64,000 nt of DNA, taken from the NCBI RefSeq assembly GCF_022539665.2, contig NC_081335.1:6386001-6450000 (forward strand), read 5' to 3'. This DNA is from Daphnia carinata. Its lineage: Eukaryota > Arthropoda > Branchiopoda > Diplostraca > Daphniidae. A program made the translations under genes and the position numbers. Positions 20,137-30,400 of this stretch are shown here, piece after piece. The notes below the pieces were generated by a model. It was given only the letters and a program-made list of their open reading frames with translations. It had not been told where the DNA came from and made no database searches. Within the stretch, counting starts at the first letter, position 1, and every line of letters starts with the position of its first letter.

Positions 20137-21383
20137 TTATTGGTTTCCCTGATGTTGAGGGGAACCTGGAATATTAGGCCTACTGGCCCTATACTGGGGA
20201 CAGTTGTTCGATTTATGGCCAATCACACGGCAAGAGTAGTAAATTGGAGGTTGTGCTTGTTCAAACATATGCCGCTGAAATTTTCGGCACTCCGATTGAG
20301 TATGACCCCAGAAACCGCAGAAGTTACAGGTTATTACATTCTCAGTAGGCCTATTATTAGGATTATTACTAGATCTTGGGAAGGATGGTGTATAGTTTGT
20401 AGGCCTATTTTGGTTCCTATCTCCTTGGTAAGGATGGGCGTTAGTATTAGGGTAGCGTGGAGGGTTTGGTTTCCAGTTTCTTTCCCGATTGACACTATCT
20501 GTTTGAAATGATACCCTTTTCCTAAACGGGGTGCCTGCCAAAGAAGAAACATTATCCCTTTTATCAAGTTGGAGTTGTTTGACCGCCTGACTAAGCTCGC
20601 GCAGTGCTTCTTTGATTTCATCCTTCTCCGATTTCGGAGTATCTACGGTCTTATTTCCTTGACGTATATTTGCGACGGCATGAGTGACTATCGCCTTCTG
20701 ATCAATTAACATTTGTTTGATCTCGTTCAATTCTGAATTTTCCACACATTTCGACTCGTCAATTGCCTTAGCAAACTCGTGTTTTTCGCGGTCAGAGTCA
20801 AGTGCCTCCAAGAGAACAGCATAAACGCGTGTCGCTGCGACCAGTGCGTTAAAGTCACCAAATTCTTTGTACCTTACTTTAGCCTGCAATTTTGAATCCA
20901 ACCCTTCTATAAATTTCTGCATAAGGATAATTGAGAATGATCGCTCGGTATTGCCTACAGGATACGCTTTCTTAAAGATTTCCTGCAGATGGTGGGCGTA
21001 ATCAACTATTTTCTCGCCCGGCTTACGCTTAGCCTTATTAAGTTTTTTAATATACAGGTCGACGTTTTCGTCCCCGTGAAAGTAGTCGAGCAAAGCTTCC
21101 TTAGCAGCCGCGTAGTCATTAGGTTGTTCCCTAACAATATTTTTCGCTAAGAGAAAGCCCTATCGGTCATTTTAGCCCTCAGCATCTGAATAATCTTCTC
21201 CTCTGACCATCCTGATCCTTCAACTACGCCTTCAAACGAGTCGATCCAGGAATCAAAACGGGAAAGTGGGCTTCCCGAAAAAGAAGGAAGCAGTTGCAGG
21301 CGCGAGAAGGTATGCTGAGTGGTCTGAAGGTCGTTTAAATCGTTGACTGTGGCTGCACGTGGCGGAGAGAAAGAACTAGCCAT
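20137..21383 (-). pseudogene. gag: E Gag
   Basis: A start at MASSFSPPRAATVNDLND (21,383) fits Gypsy Gag. The capsid-like region has LPSFSGSPLSRFDSWIDSF and continues after a frameshift near 21,147 as LLDYFHGDENVDLYIKKLNK and QKFIEGLDSKLQAKVRY. A basic linker leads to two zinc knuckles near the C-terminus: CNFCGFWGHTQSEC is complete, while the second, YYSCRVIGHKSNNC, has Tyr at the first Cys position. It ends PQHQGNQ at 20,137. It packages RNA in the particle. Confidence 0.87.
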
Positions 21384-21406
21384 GTTTGGATTAAAAGATG
21401 AAAATC

Positions 21407-22945
21407 TTATTGGTCGTCGCTGTGGGTTCTGAGGGAGTTCTGGAATGCCGCTCGAAATTGCCTGATATCCTCTAGTATTTCCTGTTGGCTGGGGGGTTGG
21501 GTGTGAGGAAATATTTGGTTGATTGCCTGTCTGCAACGTTGGTGTCTGCAGCGTGACCGTCTCTTCTTCGAGGTACCTTCCGCCAGCGGCGGTATTTTTT
21601 GGACCCGCGTTGCTTGTTGTTGCGTTTGGTTCGTTTGTATGAACAACAGCGCTTGTTTCAATTGTATTTCCGTTTGCGTGATTATTGGCTTGATGTCGTT
21701 GGCCTTCTGTGCGTTGACTGGGTTGTTGGCTTCCGGAAAATTGTTCAGTTTGTCCACAAGAAAATGAATTTCCGGTTGTAGTAGCTCCAAGTTGTTGATT
21801 AAGTGTAGTTTCTTCAAGTACGACGCTAGGTTGTCCACTTCCTTCAGGAATGCTCGCTGTGACGCCAGTAGGATTTCCTCTAGGTGAATTGATGTGTCGC
21901 TCACGGCCGTGATTAATGGCAAGTATACTCCGTCCTCGTCGGTGGTTTCGATATCTTTTCTCGGAACGAACCCGAAAAGTCTTCCCGCTCTTGTTGGTGT
22001 GATCTTTTGCAGATCGATGAGGTTGTAAATCTGCCCGTGTAGATAAGTCAAAACCTTCCTCGCTGTCCCGTGAAAATTTCTTTGAGTCCTGTCACTTGTT
22101 CCTCCGTTTGTTTCTTCGTCTTCTTCCTGATCAGTTCACTGGCTTTCACTTCCAGAATGGCTGTCAAGTACTTCAATAAAATTTGCGGTTGGTACCAATT
22201 TATTTCTATCATCTGATCGGCTCAATGATCCCGCTGGATGTCGTTCATCAACCGATTCAGGTGCTCCCAGACTTTCGGGTCGCTGGACTGAAAATCTGCC
22301 TTCCTCTCCTTGAGGCTTCTGATGGCTAACAGTAGGGACGGCAGCTGGCTTTTCGGTATCTGAAAAATGCTGTCCTCGTTTTTTTTTACTTCTTGCAGCA
22401 GATGCTTGAGGCTCACGTTGAGCTGTTCTTCCATTGGCTGCTCTCTTTTCCGAAAAAAAATTCGAAACAGCGATCGAGAGAGTTTTGTTGGGAGATGTTT
22501 GTTGCGAAACGGACTTTTTCTTTGGCGAAAGATGGTCTACAACTCTGGCTAAAAGGGAGGGTGACTTCGTAATAGCCGCGGTTTTCTCTGTGCGCTGGGC
22601 CTGATGTTTGCGGGCGTTTGAAATGTCTAGTCCAGGTACCGACTCGTACGCAGGATTTGATCTTAATTTCCTCTTCTGAGAGCTATCTGGGGTCGCTCTT
22701 GGTTTTAAAACAGGGGAAGCGGGTTTTTTACTAGCGTTCGTTTTCCTCTCCGACGTCTTATACCCCGTAAACTTATCAGTATCCGCAAGCGTGGTAGTGG
22801 GCAATTGCTCAAAATTAATGGACCTTGCTACAGATTCGACAGTTGGTATGGCGGGCGTGACAGGGGTGTTCGCGGCGGGCGGAGGGGTACGAGAGATGTT
22901 ATGCTTACTCAGAAAAACATGATCAGTCATTGTGGGTGAGTCCAA
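21407..22945 (-). pseudogene. E pre-gag ORF of unknown function, one internal stop
   Basis: From MDSPTMTDHVFLSKHN at 22,945, one frame runs to 21,407 with a single TGA at 22,138-22,136, about 512 codons. The first half is Ser/Pro/Lys rich and basic (ASKKPASPVLKPRA, ARSKKKRGQHFS), like a disordered nucleic-acid-binding protein. The second half is more helical (LTYLHGQIYNLIDLQ, LLASQRAFLKEVDNL) and ends in a basic SKKRRSRCRHQRCRQ stretch. It lies between the primer site and gag and overlaps the gag frame's upstream extension by 130 nt. Gypsy elements usually have no such ORF. A second frame, 22,434-22,222, is open and helical within it. I do not recognise a family. Confidence 0.55.
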
Positions 22946-22960
22946 AAATCGCTGCCACCA
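22942..22960 (-). other. E primer-binding site
   Basis: On the minus strand TGGTGGCAGCGATTTTTGG lies 3 nt after the 5' LTR. The complement ends CGCTGCCACCA, which resembles the 3' end of a tRNA-Leu; the assignment is tentative. Confidence 0.55.
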
Positions 22961-22963
22961 TTA

Positions 22964-23765
22964 TGTAAAGCATCTCCTTCTGAAGAGTAACTTTATAGAT
23001 TCAAAACGTTTAAAATAATAATAATAATAGTAATAATAGGACTCGGAGGCGATTTTCCCCACACGACGATTATATTTGTCTAAGTAAAGCACAACGATAC
23101 AGAAAAGAGTTGGAATAAGACATAAGTAGTCGGCAAAGGGAGAGTGAAAGAGAGAGAGAGACCGAAGTGTAATCTGACACCTAGTGTAAGCTTAACGCAG
23201 TGACTCGTGTGAAGCACGGACGTGGATATCAGAGAAGGCGGCGGGTAACAGAAGCTCGTCGGCACGTGGTTAAAACAATACAGATGAAATTGACACACTT
23301 CAGCACGTGGCACCGATCAGATTGTTAGTATAGAGTTACTATTGGGAAGTCACTAGCCAAACTTGAACTCTGCCTGTGAGAGTCAGATGCACACCGACAG
23401 CCGACTTCAACATGACTGTTGAAGTAGAATACCCGTCGATAACTGAACTCTCAGGTCTTTAGTTCACCACGAAACCTCGCATATTGCACCACAATTAACT
23501 GATGCGCAATTACATGTTTGCAACTAATGAAATTTGATACAGCATGTTGATGGTGCAATACTGATCAGCACATAAGCCGCCAATCACAGTTGTTGTTAAG
23601 CGGCGTAGTGCCGATGTAATATGATACGGTATGCGGCGTAATTTATATTGCGCCGTTACAATTGCGCAGTTATGCTATTGCGAAATACATAGGTACACAT
23701 ATGAGTCAACAATAAAGGCACAAAGAAAGGCATATTGAATAAAAGTATTTATTGGCTTCGTTACA
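22964..23765 (-). repeat. E 5' LTR, complete
   Basis: It is 802 bp, with plus-strand ends TGTAAAG and CGTTACA. It matches the split left copy 2,057-2,690 plus 5,461-5,614, with small indels. It is flanked outside by CTAC, the target duplication shared with 2,053-2,056. Confidence 0.92.
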
Positions 23766-24455
23766 CTACCAAGCGGCTATTGATCTGGGCTGCATTAAGA
23801 TGTGACCACAAGTAAAAGATGTGCGGGCTCGACTGATTCAGCTGCAAGCGAAGAATCAACAAGAAGTCGAGCAGCCGCTGGGCAAATACGATGGACTGAA
23901 AGTCCAATTGCACATCAACAAGAACATCAAACCAATAGCTCTACAACACAGGCGTATTCCGTTTCATCTACGCAAGAAAGTAGAAGAGGAGCTAGAACGT
24001 CTGGAGCGGCTGGATGTCATAGAGAAAGTTTCCGGTCCGACTCTGTGGGTATCGCCAGTGGTGATTGTCCCAAAGAAAGAAAATGGCGAAATCAGATTGT
24101 GTGTCGACATGAGATTACCGAACAAAGCTATTATAAGAGAGCGACATCTGATTCCATCAATCGAAGATATTCTGGCTGATATTAATGGATCAAAAGTTTT
24201 CACTGTGCTAGACCTCAAACAAGCATACCGTCAGCTGGAGTTAGATGAAGATTCTAGGTATATTACAACTTTTTCGACACATGTGGGTCTTCGTAGATTC
24301 AAGAGATTGTTTTTTGGTGTCACATCAGTGGCAGAGGTTTTTCATAACGTCATTCGAGAGTTGTTGTCTGGTATTAAAGGTGTGTTCAACGTGAGTGACG
24401 ATATCCTTATACATGCGCCTACGGATCAAGAGCATGATAACCGGTATCGGAGGTG
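23766..24455 (+). pseudogene. pol: G1 reverse transcriptase
   Basis: It continues G1 protease after E: TAC CAA GCG reads YQAAIDLGCIKM, then an in-frame TGA at 23,803-23,805, then a clear Gypsy RT. Motifs include HRRIPFHLRKKVEEELERL, GPTLWVSPVVIVPKKENG, LCVDMRLPNKAI, TVLDLKQAYRQLEL and the active site NVSDDILIHA. The last uses Ser before DD, which is normal in the Mag-like clade. FGVTSVAEVF replaces the more usual FGxxxAP.xFQ region. A frameshift follows at about 24,440. Confidence 0.9.
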
Positions 24456-25012
24456 ATCAAACGGTTGGAAAGTAAACAGCTGACGATTAACAGCAAGAAG
24501 AAAAAGTTTAAACAATCACGTGAGAAGTTTTTTGCTTTAGTGATTGGAGCTGAAGGTGTCGAGATGGACCAGCAAAAAGTGTCGGCAATTGAAAACTTTA
24601 CGAGACCACAGTCAGTGTCAGAAGTGAAAAGTTTTATTGGCATGACCAGCTATTGTAGCAGATTCATCAAGAATCATGCCGATTTAACAGAACCACTTCG
24701 TAAACTGACAACGAACGAAGCAAAGACTCAATTTGTGTGGAATGAGCAATGTGAAAACGCCTTCCTGAAGCTGAAACAGGCGATGGGCAACACCAAGAAG
24801 TTAGCGTACTTCAATCCTGAGTTGGAAACGGAACTGATAGTGGATGCAGTCCTAAGGGACTAGGTGGCATTTTGGCTTAAGTTAATAGTAAAGGGGAACG
24901 TCAGATCATTGCATATGCTAGTAAAGCACTGGACTCAACAGAACAAAGATATTCACAAATTGAACGTGAAGCCTTAGCAATAATCTGGGGCTGTGAGCAT
25001 TTTCAAATTTAT
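24453..25012 (+). pseudogene. pol: G1 RT thumb and RNase H
   Basis: The frame 24,453-24,863 has FFALVIGAEGVEMDQQKVSA and SFIGMTSYCSRFIKNHADL, the thumb/connection. The RNase H follows with a shift and stops: the frame breaks at 24,863, then a TAA occurs near 24,879, before IAYASKALDSTEQRYSQIE and ALAIIWGCEHF. The domain order is normal but the copy is broken. Confidence 0.85.
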
Positions 25013-26682
25013 TTGCTTGGATCTCATTTCACAGTAGTGTCTGACCACAAACCTCTTGTGGGCATCTTTAACAACCCGACATCAGCCTTAAGTGCTCGAT
25101 TAGAAAGATGGATGCTACGGAGACAGCCGTTTGAATTTACTGTTGTGTACAAGCCAGGGGCCGACAACGCGGCGGATTATCTATCAAGACATCCGAAGAA
25201 TACTGGTCCTTGTAAGCTGGCGAAAGTGGGGAAAGAATTCATACGCTTTGTGAGTTGTCAAGAATTACCAATGGCAATTTCGGCGGCAGAAATCTCTAGA
25301 GAAACTAGAAAGAATGTGGATTTTCAATTAATCAAGAAAGCCATCATCACGGGCAAGTGGTATCCCCTCACGTCGGACGTAATGAAAGCTTATCACAAAA
25401 TTAGGCAAGAGCTGACGGTGTCGGAGGAAGGTGTGATTTTGAGGGGAACGAGAGTTTGTGTTCCACCGTCCTTACAGGAACGAGTTCTCAACCAAGCGCA
25501 CGACGGACACATGGGCATGAACAAAACTAAATCTTTGCTACGAACTAGAGTATGGTTTCCTCTGATGGACTGTGCGGTTGAGAAAATGATCCTGAATTGT
25601 CTTCCGTGTCAAGCTGCAACGTTGGATTCAAAAAAAGACATCCGAATATGATGTCTCTGTTGCCAGATTACCCTTGGCAACAGCTGAGTTTAGATTTCTT
25701 CAGCTTACCATCGGGTGAAGAATTATTGATTTTGATCGACGATTTCTCAAGATTCCCAGAAATTGAAATAATTCAGTCTACAGCTCATCACCATGTTATT
25801 CCAAAGCTGGACAAACTGCTATCGTCGTTTGGAATCCCTGAGGTTATTCGCACGGACAATGGTCTTTCTTTCAACGGGAAGGAATTCCATGATTTCAGTT
25901 TACAGCTAGGATTCAAGCATCGTAAAGTAACACCAAGATGGCCGGAGGCCAATGGGCTGGTAGAGCGGTTTATGAAGACAATCGCTAAAGTGATTCGGAC
26001 AGCAGAAATTGAACGCAAAGATTGGAGACGGGAGTTATACCGTTTCCTGAGGAATTACAGAGCTACGCCGCATCCTACCCTGAAGAAATCACCGTATAGC
26101 ATCCTAATGGGACGGGAACCAAGAACTGTGCTACCGGATTTGAGACATTCGGATGCAGAGTATAAAGAACGGATTAAGAAATATGCAGACCAGCGTCGGC
26201 GGACCGTAGAACATCAGTTGAAGAAGGGAGATACGGCTATTGTTAGAAAAGAAAAAGCTCTTTTGAGAAAATCGGAAAGCGTTTACGAATTGACACCATT
26301 GACGGTGACCTGTGTCAAAGGAACAATGATCACAGCAAAGTTAAAAAACTCAAAGCGTATAATAACGCGAAATTCATCATGTTTTAAAAAGTTGCCAGTG
26401 GAGGAAGAAAAAGGGAGCGGTGCGATTTCTTTGCCTAAAGAGGAAGAAGAGGAGGTGGGGAGAGAGCCAGCTGCTGTAGAAAATTATCCTTAATGGGAAG
26501 AGGATCCGGGACAAATCCAGATGGAAATTTTCAATGAGGATCATCCCGATCGTCTGTAAGAGGCGCAACCTGTACAACAACAAGAGGGCCAACAGAATCA
26601 GCAAAGGGAGCCTCAACCCCGTCGGAGCTATCGGAGCAACCGTGGAGTGATGCCCGAGAGATTTCAAGCTGGCATCAATTGA
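25013..26682 (+). pseudogene. pol: G1 RNase H end, integrase and Pol tail
   Basis: The first piece to 25,651 has SDHKPLVGIF, AADYLSRHP and the HHCC region (HDGHMGMNKTKSLL, CLPCQA). After a frameshift the second piece, 25,597-26,493, has the catalytic core LSLDFFSLPSG, RTDNGLSFNG and EANGLVERFMK. A basic and acidic tail follows. The frame has a stop at 26,493 and another near 26,558 and then ends RRSYRSNRGVMPERFQAG at about 26,682, the usual Gypsy Pol ending. It would insert the cDNA. Confidence 0.88.
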
Positions 26683-26846
26683 TAATATTCGTTTCTTTTG
26701 TTTCTGTGTCTTGATGGTTTGGTTTATTTATCAGATATGTGGGCTTACGCCGATTGTTTGTTTTTCTACTGAACCATTTTTGGAACTTATAGCTGTGAAG
26801 TGTTAATTGTGCAGAGTCGTACTCTTTTGTTTAACGTTGGGAGGAG
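26683..26846 (+). other. G1 3' untranslated region with polypurine tract
   Basis: This short non-coding stretch ends TTGGGAGGAG just before the LTR at 26,847, which is a good plus-strand primer (polypurine) tract. Confidence 0.65.
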
Positions 26847-27072
26847 TGTAGTGTCTGTAAGCGATTCTGACCATTAGAGGTCACCCCTAACACTGTAATG
26901 GGACACTAGAGGGCTTTGACCTAAGGTGGCCCAGTTAGTGAAGAAAGTGACTTGGAAGAGTGATGACTGCGTAGTGGTCCCAATACAAGTACCAGCACAA
27001 TTATCTCATTGTATCCAGTTAATTAATCACCATCCGGCTATCAAAACGAGTTATCTGAATCAGACACTACAT
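26847..27072 (+). repeat. G1 3' LTR
   Basis: It is the partner of 544-769, also 226 bp. It is followed by ATAAC (27,073-27,077), the second half of the target duplication. Host sequence continues as the 3' UTR of the transposase-like gene. Confidence 0.93.
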
Positions 27073-27077
27073 ATAAC

Positions 27078-27403
27078 TAGTTAATGTAATTTTTTCCTAT
27101 CGTTTTCGTATGTGCATAGCAATAAAAATTGAATGACATTCACATCTGCTACCGCTTTTCAAAGATCTTATTTACAACCCAGGTAAGAACCAAAATAAAT
27201 TTAATTATAGGAGTTGTATCGAAATTTCCAAAAAAACGTTGTAACGATGGATTTCTTAAAAAACTTGAAAAATCTATATGTTATCTGCTAGGAGCATCAT
27301 TAGTCACTTATATGAACTCGTGAGAGGTAAGGTCATTGTTCAATGTAGCCTGCTAGTGTAGCTATTTAGTTAATTCCTTTTTTTTACAACGACTGCAGGT
27401 AAG
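27078..27403 (+). other. Host-locus spacer: 3' UTR end of the first gene and 5' end of the BEN gene
   Basis: AATAAA at about 27,121 fits the polyadenylation signal of the gene ending at 516. From about 27,129 a possible 5' untranslated exon ends at CCCAG|GTAAGAA (donor at 27,181), and an acceptor TACAACGACTGCAG ends just before GTAAGATGG at 27,399. Confidence 0.45.
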
Positions 27404-30400
27404 ATGGCAAAAGGACATTGTAGCCAAAGTATTCATGCAGGTGCTGTTCTTCACGTGCTCTTCAGATTGCCCTGTAAAACTATAATTAGTACAAGTGACA
27501 GCATTCGAGAACTGAAGAAATGCAAGCGAAGAACAATGACCACTCTCATAAGTAGGTTAACTAGTTGGAGGGACGAAAAGACAACTTTGTCATTAGAGTA
27601 AGTAATTAATTGTAGAAATGTTATTACATGCAGGTATTCTAATTCCATTTCATGTACTTCCAGATTGACAGAGGATGAACATCCGAGGACATCAACTCAA
27701 GTTAACCCAGTTTTTGAATCTGCGACCATATTATTTTTTGCTGGTAAGAACTTTTGTATTATTTTTGAGTTTCATTCTAAAATCCTTGTGATTTTTGTAA
27801 TTTGTAGAATCCGTAGCTGACCTTTTGATTCACAAAGCAGAAACTGATGCCGGTCATGTTGCAAGGAAAACAGTACCACCAGCAAAAGCCACTGACGATA
27901 GCAGTGATGAAGAAGCACCAGTTTCACCAATTAAGCGTACTAGAAGGTCGTTACAGGGAACAAGTGATGTTGACAGGTCGTTCCAAGGTAAAGTGCCAGT
28001 TCAACAATTATATTGTGCATCGGGTAATGTATAGGTGCTAGTAGGCGTTTGCTAATTGTTTTTCTATTGCTGTTCCGGCGAAAACTACGCCTTTAGAATC
28101 TACCACCTAAGTCTACCGTAACGAAGAATGACGCGAAGACAGACCAACATCGCCCTACTAAGTTACTGTTTAACCCTAATGTTCCCTACCCCAACTGTAA
28201 TTATGTCTCGTCTGCTCCGAACCCCACGCTTCTGACACTACACGTCCATTTCTTGTATCGCGAACTTGTGTCCTCCGATCCAAGAAATTCACTCTACCAA
28301 TCTTCTTCGACTACTAGGTATCACTATTCACAATTTATATGTAGTACCTGTTCGTGTTCTAAACCACATTGATTGCCTATAGTCAAAGTACTTGTCCTGT
28401 GTCGAACTGTGTCGACGAAACATTCTGCCTTCATCCCTGATTTGTCTGAGCCTGTAAAGCATTCTCCTTGTAAGAAGAATGACTTTACTTGATTGAGACA
28501 AGAAATGATAATAATGAATAAATAAATAATGAATGAACTCGGGAGGCGTTACCACAATGCCGAATATATTTTTTATCTAGTGGGCCAAACAACAACAAAG
28601 GAAATACACAGTTATGGGCATAAAAAAGGGAAACGGAAATAGAGGAATAGAGTTATGCGAAATTGATCTTACCGTCACCACTGTGGCGGGGAATAAAAAT
28701 AAAGATGAACCGTTGCGGAGAAGATATAGATTACAGGCTCATAGGTCGCACAAGCAGCGATGAGAAGCACTTATAATAGTTGTTGATTTAAACACAATTT
28801 ATACTCACAACTATTGATGAATTGAACAACACTTGTAGATAGGATAGCACTAGAACTGGAACTTGAACAAGAACAGGAACTAGTGTAAGAACGAAGCGGA
28901 ACTAGAACTAACTTTTGGGAACAAAAGGCATCCTTTGTTGCTGACTCTCGTGCAAAAGTAGCAACAGAGAGAGATGAGAGGGATACATACATATAAAGAC
29001 CACACGCTTGATTTGAAGAGAGAAAAAACAGGGAGAAAAACTGAGTCGAGACTTTAAACAAAAACTGGACAAGAGAGACCAAAACAAGACAACTTGTCTG
29101 GGTGGCTTACAATACGAATACTCAATTACTACTACCCCTTTCCCATAGAAAGGGGAAAAAGGAAAACAAAAAATGGGCACGTGATACTAGGCAGGCCCGT
29201 GCCCCCTACAGTCCTGCCCGCGAGGGCAGCACCGTAGGTGACAGCGGGACCCACCGTTACAACAGGTGCAAGAACAAAATTCACAACGACACTTCTGACG
29301 TCACACAAAAAACAGGAAATAAATGAATACAATGTGAAAACAAGGTCTTCTTCTAGCAGCTGGAGATGGCCCATCCTAGTGCGATGACAGGTTTGTGTAC
29401 GCCTTTTTTGGTGCACATAATACCTGATGGTGGTCGTCTGTGTTGCACAACGTGCAACGTCGGGGATGGGGGCAGTCTGCGGTCTTAGTGTGTCCGGCGA
29501 CGGCGGTTGGGACGAAACAACCAAAACACCGTCGCTGGGCAAACAGGAGCTCTAATTTGTCCTTGTTTGTGAGGAGCATGAACTCCTCACACTCCGTAGT
29601 CTTCTTCCGGCAGGGGGTTGGTCCCAACACGTGAGACTTCAGGAAACAAAGGATCACCGGCGTGTGTAGAGGGACGACGTACGTTGGACGGGCTGGATTT
29701 GCGGCCGGGGTGGGTAACTGAGCACCGGCCTCCCTTTCCCGTTCCTTGCGCAAGAGAGACCCGACGTACCCACTCATCAGGGTCTCTCTTTCGCTCCTGA
29801 AATGAACATGGACGTTCACGAGATCGTCGGACAGTTGCTTGACCTCCTTGTCAAGATTTATGATTGCCCGCTGGTAACCATAAACCTTGTCGACGGCCTC
29901 CTTTTTCGCCCTTTCGAGCTTTTCTATTGTCTCTAGAAGATTGGCCGCACACTCCTGTTCCATCTCCCGGCTCACCTTTAGCTTTTCTTTTACGGATGCC
30001 GGCGATGGAGGCGGATATTCTGCCATGTTGAACGTTAAACGTAGGAGTCGCACAGGATCACTTCACGCTTTGACGAGGTTAGGTCGACTGAATGCCGTCT
30101 GCTAGTGTAATAGGTTAAACAGTTTCCTGTGTTACTAAACAGCAAGCGACCTGACTTTTGCCCTTTGCCCTATATTTGAACTTAAATATAGGTGGCGTTG
30201 AGCTTCGTCAATCCTCCACCAGGTTTAGAGTTGCGGTTGTCTTACGTTGTTTCCATTTGAGTTTTACCACTGTGAATTTACTTGTTACATTTACGATTTG
30301 TTTTTACAAGGGGAGCTACTAATTGTGGCTCCAATACATTCAATATTTACATTTTACGATACTGAAATTGAGGTTTTACGCTGTTGTAAAGTTGCTGTTG

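Larger units (their letters stand above)
2057..23765 (-). mobile_element. E: env-bearing Gypsy-type LTR retroelement, inserted in G1, itself hit by F and D1
   Basis: The outer ends are TGTAAAGC at 2,057 and TTCGTTACA at 23,765, flanked on both sides by CTAC (2,053-2,056 and 23,766-23,769). The right LTR (22,964-23,765) is complete. The left copy is split as 2,057-2,690 plus 5,461-5,614 by element F. The order on the minus strand is LTR, primer site, pre-gag ORF, gag, protease, RT, RNase H, [D1], integrase, pol tail, small ORF with TATA box, AT-rich spacer, env, LTR. I note at least eight lesions: TGA at 22,138, gag shift near 21,147, protease shift near 19,770, TAA at 18,624, RNase H shift near 18,160, TAA at 9,794, and stops and a shift in env. 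The element is defective, but its gene order is readable. Confidence 0.92.
544..27072 (+). mobile_element. G1: Gypsy-superfamily LTR retrotransposon, interrupted by element E
   Basis: The two 226-bp LTRs (544-769 and 26,847-27,072) begin TGTAGTGTCTG, end CAGACACTAYAT and differ at three positions by my count. The 5-bp target duplication ATAAC lies at 539-543 and 27,073-27,077. Gag-protease lies at 857-2,056 and RT-RNase H-integrase at 23,766-26,682, both on the plus strand. The intervening 21.7 kb is element E, which brings its own 4-bp CTAC duplication. Without E, the protease frame runs straight into the frame opening at 23,766. G1's unique sequence is thus about 4.8 kb, a normal Gypsy size. 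It carries stops and frameshifts in pol, so it is probably not autonomous now. Confidence 0.93.
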
